Below, piece after piece: positions 33,511-43,020 of a stretch of 64,000 nt of DNA; position 1 is the stretch's first letter, and each line of letters starts with the position of its first letter. The DNA is from an uncultured Roseateles sp. (GTDB lineage: Bacteria; Pseudomonadota; Gammaproteobacteria; Burkholderiales; Burkholderiaceae_C), in contig NZ_CAJYPS010000013.1 of NCBI RefSeq assembly GCF_913777145.1, positions 1 to 64,000 on the forward strand, read 5' to 3'. A program made the position numbers and the translations under genes. Under the pieces are notes generated by a model. The model was not told the DNA's origin. It was given only the letters and a program-made list of their open reading frames with translations, and searched no databases.

Positions 33511-36171
33511 GTGAGCCTGCGTGACGAGCAGCGGCCGGACGACGTCCGCCCCAGCCAGTGGAGCCTGCTGCCCGAGGACGCCGAGCCCGCGCCGCTGGAC
33601 CCGGTGGCCCAGGCGCAGGCGGCGGCGCTGCGCAGCCGTGACGGCCATTTCTACGAGCTGACCGGCCAGGTCAACCAGGCCGGCCAGCCCCAGGGCGGGC
33701 TGGCGCCGCGCTGGCAGCGCTTCTTCGAGGCCGGCGGCGCAGCCGGCTGGCAGGAGCTGTCGGCCAAGGCGCTGCGCGTGCAGCGCCGCGTGCTGGAAGA
33801 CGGCGCCAGCTACAACGTGCACAGCGATGCGCCGCCGCTGCCCGGCCAGGGCGGCGCCTCGCTGGCGCGCCACTGGCCGCTGGAGCTGCTGCCCATGCTG
33901 GTCACGCCCGAGGAGTGGCGCGACATCGAGGCCGGTGTGCAGCAGCGCGCGCGCCTGCTGGATGCGGTGATGGCCGATGTGTATGGCGAGCGCACGCTGC
34001 TGGCGCGCGGCCTGCTGCCGGCCTCGCTGGTGCTGGCCCACCCGCAGTACCTGCGCGCGATGCACGGCTGCCGGCCGGCCGGCGGCGTGCACCTGCATGT
34101 GGTGGCCTTCGACCTGACCCGCTGCGCGGACGGCCTGTGGTGGATAGTCGGCCAGCGCACCCAGGCGCCATCGGGCCTCGGCTATGTGCTGGAGAACCGC
34201 CTCATCATCGGCCAGCAGTTCCCCGACGCCTTCCGCCAGATGGCGGTGCAGCGCCTGGCGGCCAGCTACCGCGACTTCATCCAGGCGCTGATGCGCCTGT
34301 CGCCGGCCGGCGAGCGCAGCCGCGTCGCGCTGCTGACGCCGGGGCCGCGCAACGAGACCTATTTCGAGCAGGCCTTTCTGGCGCGCTATCTCGGCATCAC
34401 GCTGGTCGAGGGCGCGGACCTGACGGTGCGCGGCGACAAGGTCTTTCTGAAGACGCTGACCGGCCTGGAGCGCGTGCATGTGCTGCTGCGCCGCGTGGAC
34501 GACAACTGGCTGGACCCGCTGGAGCTCAACCCCGACTCCATGCTGGGCGTGCCGGGCCTGCTGCAGGCGGTGCGCGCCGGCGAGGTGGTGGTGGCGAACG
34601 CGCCCGGCGCGGGCTGGCTGGAGAGCCCGGGCCTGAGCGCCTTCTGGCCCGGCGTGGCCGAGCAGCTGCTGGGCGAGACGCTCAAGCTGCCGGCCAGCAC
34701 CGCCTGGTGGTGCGGTGAGGCCAGCGCCTGGCGTGCGCACCGCGCCGAGCTGCAGCGCTTCATCGTCGTGCCCAGCTTTGCCAGCAGCGCCACCACGCGC
34801 GGCTTTGCGCCCATCGTCGCGGCCGAGCTCAGCGAGGAGGGCCTGGCCGAGCTGCGCGCGCGCATCGATGCCGACCCCACGGCCTACACGCTGCAGGCGC
34901 GGCTGCGGCCCACCAAGCAGCCGGTCTGGACCCGCGGCGCGCTGGAGCCGCGCGTGGCGGTGCTGCGCGTCTATGCGCTGACCGACGGCCGCGGCGGCTG
35001 GCAGGTGCTGCCGGGCGGCCTCGCGCGCGTGGCACCGCGCCGCGATCCGCATGCGGACGCGCTGCTGTCCATACAGCGCGGCTCGCTGAGCGCCGACACC
35101 TGGGTGATGACCGACGGCGAGGTGGACACCACCACGCTGCTGCCCCAGCCGCTGCAGGCCGACGACCTGCGCGACATCCGCTGGACCGTGACCAGCCGCG
35201 CGGCCGAGAACCTGTTCTGGCTGGGCCGCTACACCGAACGCGCCGAGAACAGCGCGCGGCTGGCGCGCCTGACGCTGGAGGCCGGCGTGGTGGTGCAGCG
35301 CAGCGCAATGTCGCAGGACATGCTGCCGCTGCTGGACGCGCTGGCGCGCCGCCACGGCCTGGTGGGCGCGAGTGCGCCGGCCGCGCACGAACAGCCGCGC
35401 CGCTTCGAGCGTGCGCTGCTGGACGGCCTGCTGCCCGGCTCCGGCGTCACCAGCGTGGGCTGGAACCTGCGCGCGCTGCGCAACTGCGCGCAGTCGCTGC
35501 GCGAGCGCCTGTCGCCCGAGACCTGGCGGCTGATCCACGAGACCAGCTCGCAGTTCGAACACCACCTGCGCGCGGTGCTGGACCGGCCCGGCCCCGGCCC
35601 CGCGGTGGGCGACGCGCTGAATGTGCTGGCGCGCGCCGACACCCACCTGGCCGCGCTGACCGGCGCGCAGATCGACCGCATGACCCGCGACGACGGCTGG
35701 CGCCTGCTGTCCATAGGCCGGCAGCTGGAGCGCCTGTCCTTTCTGGCCGATGTGCTGGCCGAGAGCTTCGAGCGCGGTCTGGCGCTGACCGAGGATGGCT
35801 TCAGCTTCCTGCTGGGCGTGTTCGACTCCACCATCACCTACCGTGCCGAGTTCCAGGCGCGCCGCGAGGTCACGCCGCTGCTGCACCTGCTGGTGCACGA
35901 CAACGAGAACCCGCGCTCGCTGGCCTGGGTGGCGCGCACGCTGCGCGAGCGCTTCGTCAAGCTGGCTCGTCATGACCCCGACTGGGCCGGCCGCGTGCTC
36001 AAGGATTTGTCGGTGCCCGAGTCCTGGCCGCTGGCCGAGCTCAGTGCCTCGCCCGAGCTGCTGGTGGGCCGGCTGCGCGAGGCCGCGGCGCAGGCGGGCA
36101 CGCTGTCCAGCCTGATCAGCCAGCGCTACTTCGCCCATGTGCTGGGCGCCGACCAGCGGGTGTGGCAATGA
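33511..36171 (+). CDS. Fusion of circularly permuted ATP-grasp and alpha-E domains
   Basis: The 886-aa protein joins an ATP-grasp part (about 1-540; GLGYVLENRLIIGQQFPD, HVLLRRVDDNWLDPLELNPDSM) to an alpha-E part (about 560-880; SRAAENLFWLGRYTERAENSARL and LLSIGRQLERLSFLAD). GTG 33511 with GGGAG at 33500-33504 fixes the start; the open frame reaches further upstream but overlaps the hydrolase gene in another frame. In some expected loop positions the ATP-grasp half differs from the separate paralogue (NAPGAGWLE where the other has NAIGTGIAD), so substrate or activity may differ. The stop overlaps the next start (ATGA). Confidence 0.88.
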   Translation: MSLRDEQRPDDVRPSQWSLLPEDAEPAPLDPVAQAQAAALRSRDGHFYELTGQVNQAGQPQGGLAPRWQRFFEAGGAAGWQELSAKALRVQRRVLEDGASYNVHSDAPPLPGQGGASLARHWPLELLPMLVTPEEWRDIEAGVQQRARLLDAVMADVYGERTLLARGLLPASLVLAHPQYLRAMHGCRPAGGVHLHVVAFDLTRCADGLWWIVGQRTQAPSGLGYVLENRLIIGQQFPDAFRQMAVQRLAASYRDFIQALMRLSPAGERSRVALLTPGPRNETYFEQAFLARYLGITLVEGADLTVRGDKVFLKTLTGLERVHVLLRRVDDNWLDPLELNPDSMLGVPGLLQAVRAGEVVVANAPGAGWLESPGLSAFWPGVAEQLLGETLKLPASTAWWCGEASAWRAHRAELQRFIVVPSFASSATTRGFAPIVAAELSEEGLAELRARIDADPTAYTLQARLRPTKQPVWTRGALEPRVAVLRVYALTDGRGGWQVLPGGLARVAPRRDPHADALLSIQRGSLSADTWVMTDGEVDTTTLLPQPLQADDLRDIRWTVTSRAAENLFWLGRYTERAENSARLARLTLEAGVVVQRSAMSQDMLPLLDALARRHGLVGASAPAAHEQPRRFERALLDGLLPGSGVTSVGWNLRALRNCAQSLRERLSPETWRLIHETSSQFEHHLRAVLDRPGPGPAVGDALNVLARADTHLAALTGAQIDRMTRDDGWRLLSIGRQLERLSFLADVLAESFERGLALTEDGFSFLLGVFDSTITYRAEFQARREVTPLLHLLVHDNENPRSLAWVARTLRERFVKLARHDPDWAGRVLKDLSVPESWPLAELSASPELLVGRLREAAAQAGTLSSLISQRYFAHVLGADQRVWQ

Positions 36172-37097
36172 GCGCGCGGCGGCCGGTGCGTCTCGCGGTC
36201 CACCATGTGACCGCCTACGACTACGCCAGCCCGGTGGAATGGGCCTACCACGTGGCCTGCCTGGCGCCGCGCGACACGCGCTGGCAGCGCGTGCAGGCCT
36301 GGCGGCTGGCCATAGACCCGCTACCCGATGGCTGGGCCGGCCTGGGCGTCGAGGACCTGCAGCGTCGCCTCTATGCCGATCCCTGGGGCAACCGCCACCT
36401 GAACTTCGGTCATGCGCGCGTGCACGAGCGGCTCAGCGTGGAGAGCTGGTTCGAGGTCGAGCTGCAGCCGCGGCCCGCGCCCGACGCCACCCGCGGCCCG
36501 GCCTGGGAGAGCGTGGTGGAGCAGCTGCGCTACCGCGCCGGCCGGCCGCTGCTGGAGGCCGAAGAGTTCGCGCTGGCCTCACCCCATGCGGTGCCGGACG
36601 ACAGCCTGGCCGCCTATGCGCGCCGGGCCTTCCCACGCAACCGCGTGCTGGCGGCCGGCGGCCTGCAGCTGATGCGCATGATCCACACCGACCTGCGCTA
36701 CCTGCCGCACAGCACCACGGTGGCCACGCGCGCCACCGACGCGCTGGCCCAGCGCAGCGGCGTGTGCCAGGACTTCGCCCATGTGTTCCTGGGCGCCTGC
36801 CGGGCGCTGGGGCTGGCGGCGCGCTATGTGTCGGGCTATCTGCTGACCCGCCCGCCGGCCGGCCAGCCGCGCCTGGTGGGCGCGGACGCCTCGCATGCCT
36901 GGGTGGAGCTGTGGTGCCCCGAGCAGGGCTGGCTGGCGCTGGACCCGACCAACAACATGCCGGCCGACCAGGATCACGTGACGCTGGCCTGGGGCCGCGA
37001 CTATGCCGACGTGGCGCCGCTGCGCGGCTTGCTGCGCGGCGGTTCGGGCGCGCCCAAGGTGGCGGTCACGGTGGCGCCGCTGGACGCGCCGGCCTGA
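36168..37097 (+). CDS. Transglutaminase-like cysteine protease
   Basis: The 309-aa protein has a beta-rich N-terminal domain (VHHVTAYDYASPVEWAYHV) and a papain-like core with Cys200 (RSGVCQDFAH), His243 (ASHAWVELW) and Asp259 (ALDPTNN), all in place. No signal peptide is seen, so it is probably cytosolic. It overlaps the ATP-grasp/alpha-E fusion gene by four bases and so forms the second set of the cluster. Its last 97 bases overlap the convergent PepSY gene. GTG 36162 is a possible alternative start. Confidence 0.88.
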   Translation: MSARRPVRLAVHHVTAYDYASPVEWAYHVACLAPRDTRWQRVQAWRLAIDPLPDGWAGLGVEDLQRRLYADPWGNRHLNFGHARVHERLSVESWFEVELQPRPAPDATRGPAWESVVEQLRYRAGRPLLEAEEFALASPHAVPDDSLAAYARRAFPRNRVLAAGGLQLMRMIHTDLRYLPHSTTVATRATDALAQRSGVCQDFAHVFLGACRALGLAARYVSGYLLTRPPAGQPRLVGADASHAWVELWCPEQGWLALDPTNNMPADQDHVTLAWGRDYADVAPLRGLLRGGSGAPKVAVTVAPLDAPA

Positions 37098-38251
37098 GCC
37101 TGGCGGCGGCGCTGGCGCCGCCACCACAGCCAGGCGCCGGTCGCCAGCAGCGTCACCGGCAGCAGGCCGAACAGTGTCCACAGCCCGCGCGCCGCCAGGC
37201 CCAGCGCCTCGGCGCTGTGCAGCGGGAAGACCGCGTCGATCAGGCGGTTGCCGTCCGGCGCCTGCAGCGGGTCGTAGATCTCGAGCACGCGGCCCTGGCG
37301 GTCCAGGCGCACGCGCGTGTAGCCGGTGGTCTCGCGCAGCTCGCCGGGCTGCAGCAGGCGCACCTCCACCGGGCCTTGCGCGCCCTTGGGCAGCGTCAGG
37401 CGCGACCAGCGCGCAGCCGGGAACTGCTGCTGCGCCGCGGCCAGCCAGTCATCCGGCGTACTGGCCGCCGCCGCGGGGGCCGGGGTCGGGTGTTGCGCAG
37501 CCGGTTGGCGTGGCAGCTTGGCCAGGCGCTGCAGCGGCAGCACCTGGGCCACTGCATCACGCACCGGCGCCGGGAACACCAGCGCCGCGCCGGTCAGCGA
37601 CACCAGCAGCGCCACCGGGCCCAGCCACAGGCCGCCGGCGCGGTGCAGCTCGTACCAGCGCTTGGCCGGGGCGCCGCCGCGGCTCACGCTGAGCGCGTGG
37701 CGCCAGGCGCGCAGCCGCTTGCCGCGGGCCGCGCGCGGCCAGGCCAGCCACAGGCCGGTGGCGGTCAGGCCCGCGAACAGCAGCGCCGCGATGCCGGCCA
37801 CCACATGGCCGGTCTCGCCCGCCAGCAGCCGGCTGTGCAGCTCGTACAGCAGCGGCACCGCATGGGCGGCGTCCAGGCGCAGCGCGCCGCGTTCGCGTTG
37901 GCCCAGGTAGACGCCGCAGGCCGGGTCAATGAAGTGCTCGGTGCGCCGGCCGCTGGCCGCATCGCGCGCTTCCCACACCTGGTAGGCCGCACCCGGCTCT
38001 CGCGGCGCCACCAGGGTCTGCGCGCGCGCCTGCGGTGCGTGCCGGGCCAGCAGCGCCAGCGTGCGCGCCAGCGGCTGGGCGGGGGCGGCGCAGGCGGCGG
38101 CCGGCGCGCGGAACCACTGCGGGTTCAGCGCCGCGTCCAGCGGCGCCTGCCACACCATCAGGCTGCCGGTCAGGCCCAGCAGCGCCAGCACCAGGCCGGC
38201 GGCCAGGCCCACCCAGCGGTGCAGCCATGTGAAGGATTTGCGCAGCAGCAT
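37001..38251 (-). CDS. PepSY-associated membrane protein
   Basis: The 416-aa inner-membrane protein has a first membrane segment after the RKSFTWLHRWVGLAAGL motif (about 10-33), two central segments (about 140-170 and 190-215) and a last one (about 360-380, ending WLWWRRQRRR), with a periplasmic PepSY domain between. Such proteins are regularly encoded with siderophore receptors and are proposed to be ferric reductases or helpers in iron release. The gene starts three bases after the receptor stop on the same strand, so the two are co-transcribed and likely iron-regulated. Its Pro/Ser-rich tail overlaps the convergent transglutaminase gene by 97 bases. Confidence 0.85.
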   Translation of the reverse strand: MLLRKSFTWLHRWVGLAAGLVLALLGLTGSLMVWQAPLDAALNPQWFRAPAAACAAPAQPLARTLALLARHAPQARAQTLVAPREPGAAYQVWEARDAASGRRTEHFIDPACGVYLGQRERGALRLDAAHAVPLLYELHSRLLAGETGHVVAGIAALLFAGLTATGLWLAWPRAARGKRLRAWRHALSVSRGGAPAKRWYELHRAGGLWLGPVALLVSLTGAALVFPAPVRDAVAQVLPLQRLAKLPRQPAAQHPTPAPAAAASTPDDWLAAAQQQFPAARWSRLTLPKGAQGPVEVRLLQPGELRETTGYTRVRLDRQGRVLEIYDPLQAPDGNRLIDAVFPLHSAEALGLAARGLWTLFGLLPVTLLATGAWLWWRRQRRRQAQAGASSGATVTATLGAPEPPRSKPRSGATSA

Positions 38252-38253
38252 GC

Positions 38254-40422
38254 TCAGAAGTCGCGGCGCCAGCTCAGCGTGTAGGTGCGGCCGCGGCCGG
38301 CGTAGTAGTCGTCATTGGTGCCGGAGTAGTTGGCCTCGCCGTAGTAGGTGAAGTAGCGGCGGTTCAGCAGGTTCTCCACGCCCAGGCCCCACTGGCCGTA
38401 GGCGGTCTGCCAGCGGGTCGCCAGGTCCAGCACCGTGTAGCCCGAGAAATGCTCGGCCAGCGAGGTGGTGCCGGAGAACTTGCCGACATTGGCGTCGCGC
38501 GGCCGGTAGTGCGAGAGATTGAGCTGGCTGCTCCAGGCGTCGCTGGGCGTCCATTGCGCGCCCAGCAGCAGCTTGTCCGGCCCCTGCGAGCGCGCGCCCA
38601 GCGCCAGGTTCAGCGGCTGGCCCGGCGCGCTGGCCGTGTGGCCCAGCGTGCGCGCATAGGTGGTGTTGAGCTTGAGCTCGCGGTTGAAGCGGTGCTCGGC
38701 GGTGAGCTCCAGACCCTGCACCTCGATGGGCACGCGCTGCACCGTGCCTATGCCGTTGGACACCACGATCTGGCTGCCCAGCTCGGAGCGCGAGCGATAG
38801 ACCGAGGCCGACAGGCTGGACGCGCCACCGCGCCAGTTCACGCCCACCTCGTGGTTCTTCACGACGATGGGTTGCAGGTCCACCAGCTGGGGCACGGCCT
38901 GGTTGGCGGTCTTGACCGCGCGCAGGATGAGGCCGGCGTCCGGCGGGCCGAAGCCCTCGTTGTAGGACACGAAGGCCGACCAGCCGCTGCGCCCGAAGCG
39001 CCACACGCCGCCCAGGCTCTTCACCAGCTGGTTGGCGCGGCGCTCGCCGCCCTGCACCAGCGTGTTGTTGTAGAAGGCCAGCGTGCGGTAGGTGTCCACC
39101 TGCAGCCGGGTGTGCTCGTCGCGCAGGCCGCCGCGCACGGTCAGTGGGCCGAACTCGTATTCCAGCTGCGCGAACGGCGCGAGGCTGCGGTAGTGCAGCG
39201 GCGGCACCCAGGTGCGGCCGGTCTGCGTGAGGCGCTGGGAGGAGGTGTCATCCAGCAGATCCAGGCCGGTGGTCAGCTCCAGGCCGGTGAGACCCAGGTC
39301 GGGCCGCACCCAGCTGCTGCGCAGGCCCCATTTCTTGGCGACGATCTCGCTCTGGTCGATCAGCGTGCCGACCGGCGCGATGGACGCATCCTGGAAGGTG
39401 GAGATCACGCCGCCGCTGTAGCGGGCCTTGAAGTCCTGCTTGAACAGCTGCACGCTGGCACGGCCGCCGGCCAGCGCGTCGTGCGTCCATTCCAGGCTGG
39501 CGGAGCGCACGCGGTTGCGCGGGGCATCCCAGGCCAGCGTGCCGTCGGCCGAGGTGGTGGGCTGGCCGGTCTTGCGGTCGCCGGGTACATCCACGCGGTC
39601 GTCGAAGCCGCTGGCGTTGAAGCCGTTCAGCATCAGCTGCAGGCGCTGGGCGCCGAAGTCGGTGCCGGCCTTCAGGAACATGTCGGCCGAGCGGTGCAGC
39701 GACTCGGTGGCCAGCGCGCGGCCGGCGCCGTCCACGCCGGTGTCCTGCGACTGCGTGCCGGCATAGAAGATCACATCCCAGGGCTGGCTGCTGGCCGTGG
39801 CCTCGCTGCGGTGCTGCAGCAGGTAGCCGGTCTTCCAGCTGCCGCTGTCGTCCTTGAGCTGGGTGCCCAGCTTCACTTCCACCGACTGCTGCGTGCCCGC
39901 CTGCGTGGGCCGGCGCGTGATGGTGTTGATGATGCCGCCGGTGGCGCCCATGCCCTGCGCCGCCGAGGCGCCACTGACCACCTCGATGTGGTCCACGATC
40001 ATCGCGTCGGCGAAATAGCCCTCGCGGCCGCCGAAGCGCAGCGGGTTGGTCTGCGGGATGCCGTCCAGCAGCAGCAGCGCATTGCGGCCGCGCAGACCCT
40101 CGCCGAAATTGCTGAGCTTCTGGCGCGACGGCGCATAGCCCGGCACCTGCAGCGCCAGCAGCGCACTGGGGTCTTCGCTGACCAGGGTCTGGGTCTCGAT
40201 GTCGGCGCGCGAGATCACGCCCACCGCGCCGGGGATGCGGTCCAGCGCCTTGCTGCCGCGCGTGGCGGTGACGACCACCGCCTCCAGCTGCTGGCGCGGC
40301 GTCTCGGTGGCCGGCTCGTCGGCCTGGGCGCCCTGGGCCAGCAGTGCACAGGCCAGGGCCAGCAGATGGGGACGGGGGGCGGCGAGGGCGTGGGGGCGGG
40401 CAGCGGAGCGCGACAGGGACAT
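38254..40422 (-). CDS. TonB-dependent siderophore receptor
   Basis: The 722-aa outer-membrane protein has a signal peptide (1 to about 34, ending AQGAQA), a TonB-box-like stretch and plug (about 45-175; VVVTATRGS, GLRGRNALLLLDGIPQ, VEVVSGASAAQGMGATGG) and a barrel ending with aromatic YTLSWRRDF. The start is ATG 40422 (MSLSRSAARP). A Fur-box-like site lies about 80-100 bases upstream. It forms an operon with the PepSY gene. It is expected to import a ferric siderophore under iron limitation; which one cannot be told. Confidence 0.87.
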   Translation of the reverse strand: MSLSRSAARPHALAAPRPHLLALACALLAQGAQADEPATETPRQQLEAVVVTATRGSKALDRIPGAVGVISRADIETQTLVSEDPSALLALQVPGYAPSRQKLSNFGEGLRGRNALLLLDGIPQTNPLRFGGREGYFADAMIVDHIEVVSGASAAQGMGATGGIINTITRRPTQAGTQQSVEVKLGTQLKDDSGSWKTGYLLQHRSEATASSQPWDVIFYAGTQSQDTGVDGAGRALATESLHRSADMFLKAGTDFGAQRLQLMLNGFNASGFDDRVDVPGDRKTGQPTTSADGTLAWDAPRNRVRSASLEWTHDALAGGRASVQLFKQDFKARYSGGVISTFQDASIAPVGTLIDQSEIVAKKWGLRSSWVRPDLGLTGLELTTGLDLLDDTSSQRLTQTGRTWVPPLHYRSLAPFAQLEYEFGPLTVRGGLRDEHTRLQVDTYRTLAFYNNTLVQGGERRANQLVKSLGGVWRFGRSGWSAFVSYNEGFGPPDAGLILRAVKTANQAVPQLVDLQPIVVKNHEVGVNWRGGASSLSASVYRSRSELGSQIVVSNGIGTVQRVPIEVQGLELTAEHRFNRELKLNTTYARTLGHTASAPGQPLNLALGARSQGPDKLLLGAQWTPSDAWSSQLNLSHYRPRDANVGKFSGTTSLAEHFSGYTVLDLATRWQTAYGQWGLGVENLLNRRYFTYYGEANYSGTNDDYYAGRGRTYTLSWRRDF

Positions 40423-40498
40423 GGGCAGGCGAGGGACGGGGCGGAGGCGGCCGGGCGAGGTGGCCGCCGGCAGAGGAGGCCCGCAGTGTAGCTCCTCA

Positions 40499-40523
40499 AA
40501 TGAGAATTAATTGCATTCGCATT
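40499..40523 (-). promoter_or_regulatory. Fur box upstream of the siderophore receptor
   Basis: This A/T-rich island in GC-rich DNA reads, on the minus strand, AATGCGAATGCAATTAATTC followed by TCATT, close to the Fur consensus of alternating GATAAT/NATNAT hexamers. TACACT (minus strand, 40485-40490) just downstream could be the -10, so bound Fur would cover the promoter. Confidence 0.6.
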
Positions 40524-40611
40524 GATGCCGGGCCGGCGCAAAGAAAACCCGCCCGTCGTTGGCGCGAGGGGCGGGGCTTGCGGGATGGGGCGGCTCAGTG
40601 CCGCGGGCCGG

Positions 40612-41736
40612 TCAGCGGCGGACCTTGCCGTCCGCGGTCAGCATGGACAGCTCCACGAAGCTGGAGCCCACATGGCGGCTGGGCCCGAAGCGCAGCTGGT
40701 AGCCGCGTGACTCGTAGGCCGGCAACGTCTCCAGCGCGCCCACCAGCGCCTCGCGCGTGGGCCGGCCCATGCGCTTGAGCGCGTCCACCACCACGCGAGC
40801 GGCGATGTAGCCCTCGATGCTGGTGTAGTTGGGCTCGGCCTTGGGGTCCAGCTTCTTCAGCGCGTGCTGGTAGTCGTCCACCAGACCCACGGCAGCGCCG
40901 AAGGGCGAGGGCATCACCTGGGACACGACCACGCCGGCCGCGTCCTTGCCCAGCTCGTCGGCCAGCGCCTGCGTGCCCACGAAGGACACGTTGTAGAACA
41001 GGCCGCCGTAGCCGGCCTTGCGGGCCGTGCGTATGAAGGCCGCGCAGCTCTTGTAGGCGCTGACCTGCACGATGGCCTCGGGCTGGGCGGCGGCCAGCGT
41101 CTTCACGGCCAGCGCCACGTCGGTGCTGTTGCGCTCCACGGTGGCCACGGCCGTGGGCGTGAGCTTGCGGCGTGCCAGTGCGCGCTGCACGCCCACCAGG
41201 CCGGCCTGACCGTAGGCGTCGTTCTGGTGGAAGACCGCGATCTTCTTCAGCCCCAGCTCGGTGAGCTGCTTCACGATCAGTTCGGTCTCGTCCATGTAGG
41301 AGGCGCGCACATGGAAGACCAGCTTGTTGAAGGGCTCGCGCAGGCCGTCGGCGCCGGTCAGCGGCGCAATGAAGGGCAGCTTGGCCTGGGTGGCCAGCGG
41401 CAGCGCGGCCAGCGAGGTGGGCGTGCCGACGAAGCCGAACAGCGCGAACACGTCGTCCTGGATGAACTTCTCGGTGTTGGCCTTGCAGCGCGCCGGCTCG
41501 TAGCCGTCATCCAGCGTGTGCAGCACGATGGGCAGGCCGTTGACGCCGCCGGCGGAGTTCACCGACTCGAAGCAGGCCTTGGCCCCCAGCTGCATCTGCA
41601 GGCCCAGCTGGGCCGAGGGCCCGGTCAGCGGCGCGGACTGGCCGAGCACGATGGCGCGGCGTTCCTGGGCACGGGCGAAGGCGGCGGGCAGCGCCGATCC
41701 GGCGAGCGCGAGAGCGAGTTGGCGGCGTGACAGCAT
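40612..41736 (-). CDS. ABC-type branched-chain amino acid/amide-like binding protein
   Basis: The 374-aa periplasmic binding protein of the Leu/Ile/Val family has a twin-Arg-type signal peptide (MLSRRQLALALAGSALPAAFA), GQSAPLTGPSAQLG at the mature N-terminus and the HQNDAYGQAGLVG hinge segment. No permease or ATPase genes are adjacent, so it is an orphan component that may feed a transporter elsewhere or act as a sensor partner. It is divergent from the LytS-like kinase gene with 174 bases between. Confidence 0.87.
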   Translation of the reverse strand: MLSRRQLALALAGSALPAAFARAQERRAIVLGQSAPLTGPSAQLGLQMQLGAKACFESVNSAGGVNGLPIVLHTLDDGYEPARCKANTEKFIQDDVFALFGFVGTPTSLAALPLATQAKLPFIAPLTGADGLREPFNKLVFHVRASYMDETELIVKQLTELGLKKIAVFHQNDAYGQAGLVGVQRALARRKLTPTAVATVERNSTDVALAVKTLAAAQPEAIVQVSAYKSCAAFIRTARKAGYGGLFYNVSFVGTQALADELGKDAAGVVVSQVMPSPFGAAVGLVDDYQHALKKLDPKAEPNYTSIEGYIAARVVVDALKRMGRPTREALVGALETLPAYESRGYQLRFGPSRHVGSSFVELSMLTADGKVRR

Positions 41737-41910
41737 GGGGGCGCATGATGCCGCAAGCCGGCTGCCCCACGGGGGCCGCGGGGCAGAACAATTCCCGCTG
41801 TTGAGACCTGGCGCTGCGCTTCGTGGCGCGTCACCCTCAATCCGTGGCTCTGCACCGTGGTCCGGTCGCAGCGCCGGCCCTCGTGGCCCCGGGCTGCGCA
41901 CAATGCTCCC

Positions 41911-43020
41911 ATGCCCGCCACCGCAGCCTCCACCGCCTCTCCCTCGCGCTCCTGGCTGCCGCCCCCCGAGGTGCTGCGGCTGTACGGCCTGGCCTGGCTG
42001 CCGGTGCTGGCGGTCTACCTGGTGGCGGTGGAGACCGATGGCGACTGGTCGCGCGGCTTCAACCTGTGGAGCGCGCTGCACGGCACGCTGCGCAACATGG
42101 GGCCGCAGTTCCTGCTGCTGTTGCTGCTGTGGCCGGCCACCGGCTGGATGGAGCGCCGCCGCCTGTCCGCCGCCTGGCAGGTGCTGGCGCACGCGGGGCT
42201 GGCGGTGGTCTTCGTGTTCACCTGGTATGCGCTGCTGTGGGCCTGGATCGCGCTGGAGTACGGCATCGCGTCGGCCGAGAAGGCGCGCGCCAACTGGTTC
42301 ATCTGGCAGCTGGAATTCGGCATGCTGGCCTATGCGGCGGCGGCCGGCGGCTTCAGCGCCTACCGTGCGGTGCGCCGGGCGCTGGCCGAGGCCGCGGCGG
42401 CCGCCCAGGCCCAGGCGCTGCTGGCGCGCAGCGAACTGGCCGCACTGCGCAACAAGCTCAACCCGCATTTCCTGTTCAACACGCTGCACAGCATCCTGGC
42501 GCTGGTGCGTCGCGATCCGGTGCGCGCCGAGGAGGCGCTGTTCACCTTCAGCGAGATGCTGCGCTATTTGCTGGACACCGAGCGCAGCGGCGACGACCAG
42601 GTGCTGCTGCGCGACGAGCTGGACTTCACCCGCCAATACCTCGCGCTGGAGGCGATACGCCTGGGCGAGCGCCTGCGCGTGGACTGGCAGGTGGACGAGG
42701 CGCTGCTGTCGCGCAGCGTGCCGGCGCTGTCGGTGCAGCCGCTGGTGGAGAACAGCATCAAGCACGCGTTCAACCCGCGCAGCGAGCCGGGCACGCTGAG
42801 GCTGGCGGTGGCGGCCGACGGCGAGGCGTTGCGCGTGATCGTGGCCGACGATGGCCCCGGCGTGCTGCTGCCGCCCGGCGGCGGCCTGCCGGCGGGGGCG
42901 GGCATAGGCCTGCGCACCGTGGCGCGGCGGCTGGCGCTGCGCTGGGGCGAGGCCGCGCAGTTCGCGGTGCGCTCCGCGCCCGGCGCGGGTTTCGAGGTTG
43001 AGATGAGGATGCCGTCATGA
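41911..43020 (+). CDS. LytS/YehU-type membrane histidine kinase
   Basis: The 369-aa protein has about four membrane segments in residues 20-150, a short coil and a His_kinase (LytS-type) domain with His186 in LNPHFLFNTLHS and an ATPase domain with ADDGPGV and GIGLRTVARRL. ATG 41911 is chosen because membrane segments start soon after; an in-frame start at 41857 adds an unstructured Arg-rich stretch. The stop overlaps the regulator's start by four bases (ATGA), so the two form a two-component pair. The signal is unknown. Confidence 0.9.
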   Translation: MPATAASTASPSRSWLPPPEVLRLYGLAWLPVLAVYLVAVETDGDWSRGFNLWSALHGTLRNMGPQFLLLLLLWPATGWMERRRLSAAWQVLAHAGLAVVFVFTWYALLWAWIALEYGIASAEKARANWFIWQLEFGMLAYAAAAGGFSAYRAVRRALAEAAAAAQAQALLARSELAALRNKLNPHFLFNTLHSILALVRRDPVRAEEALFTFSEMLRYLLDTERSGDDQVLLRDELDFTRQYLALEAIRLGERLRVDWQVDEALLSRSVPALSVQPLVENSIKHAFNPRSEPGTLRLAVAADGEALRVIVADDGPGVLLPPGGGLPAGAGIGLRTVARRLALRWGEAAQFAVRSAPGAGFEVEMRMPS

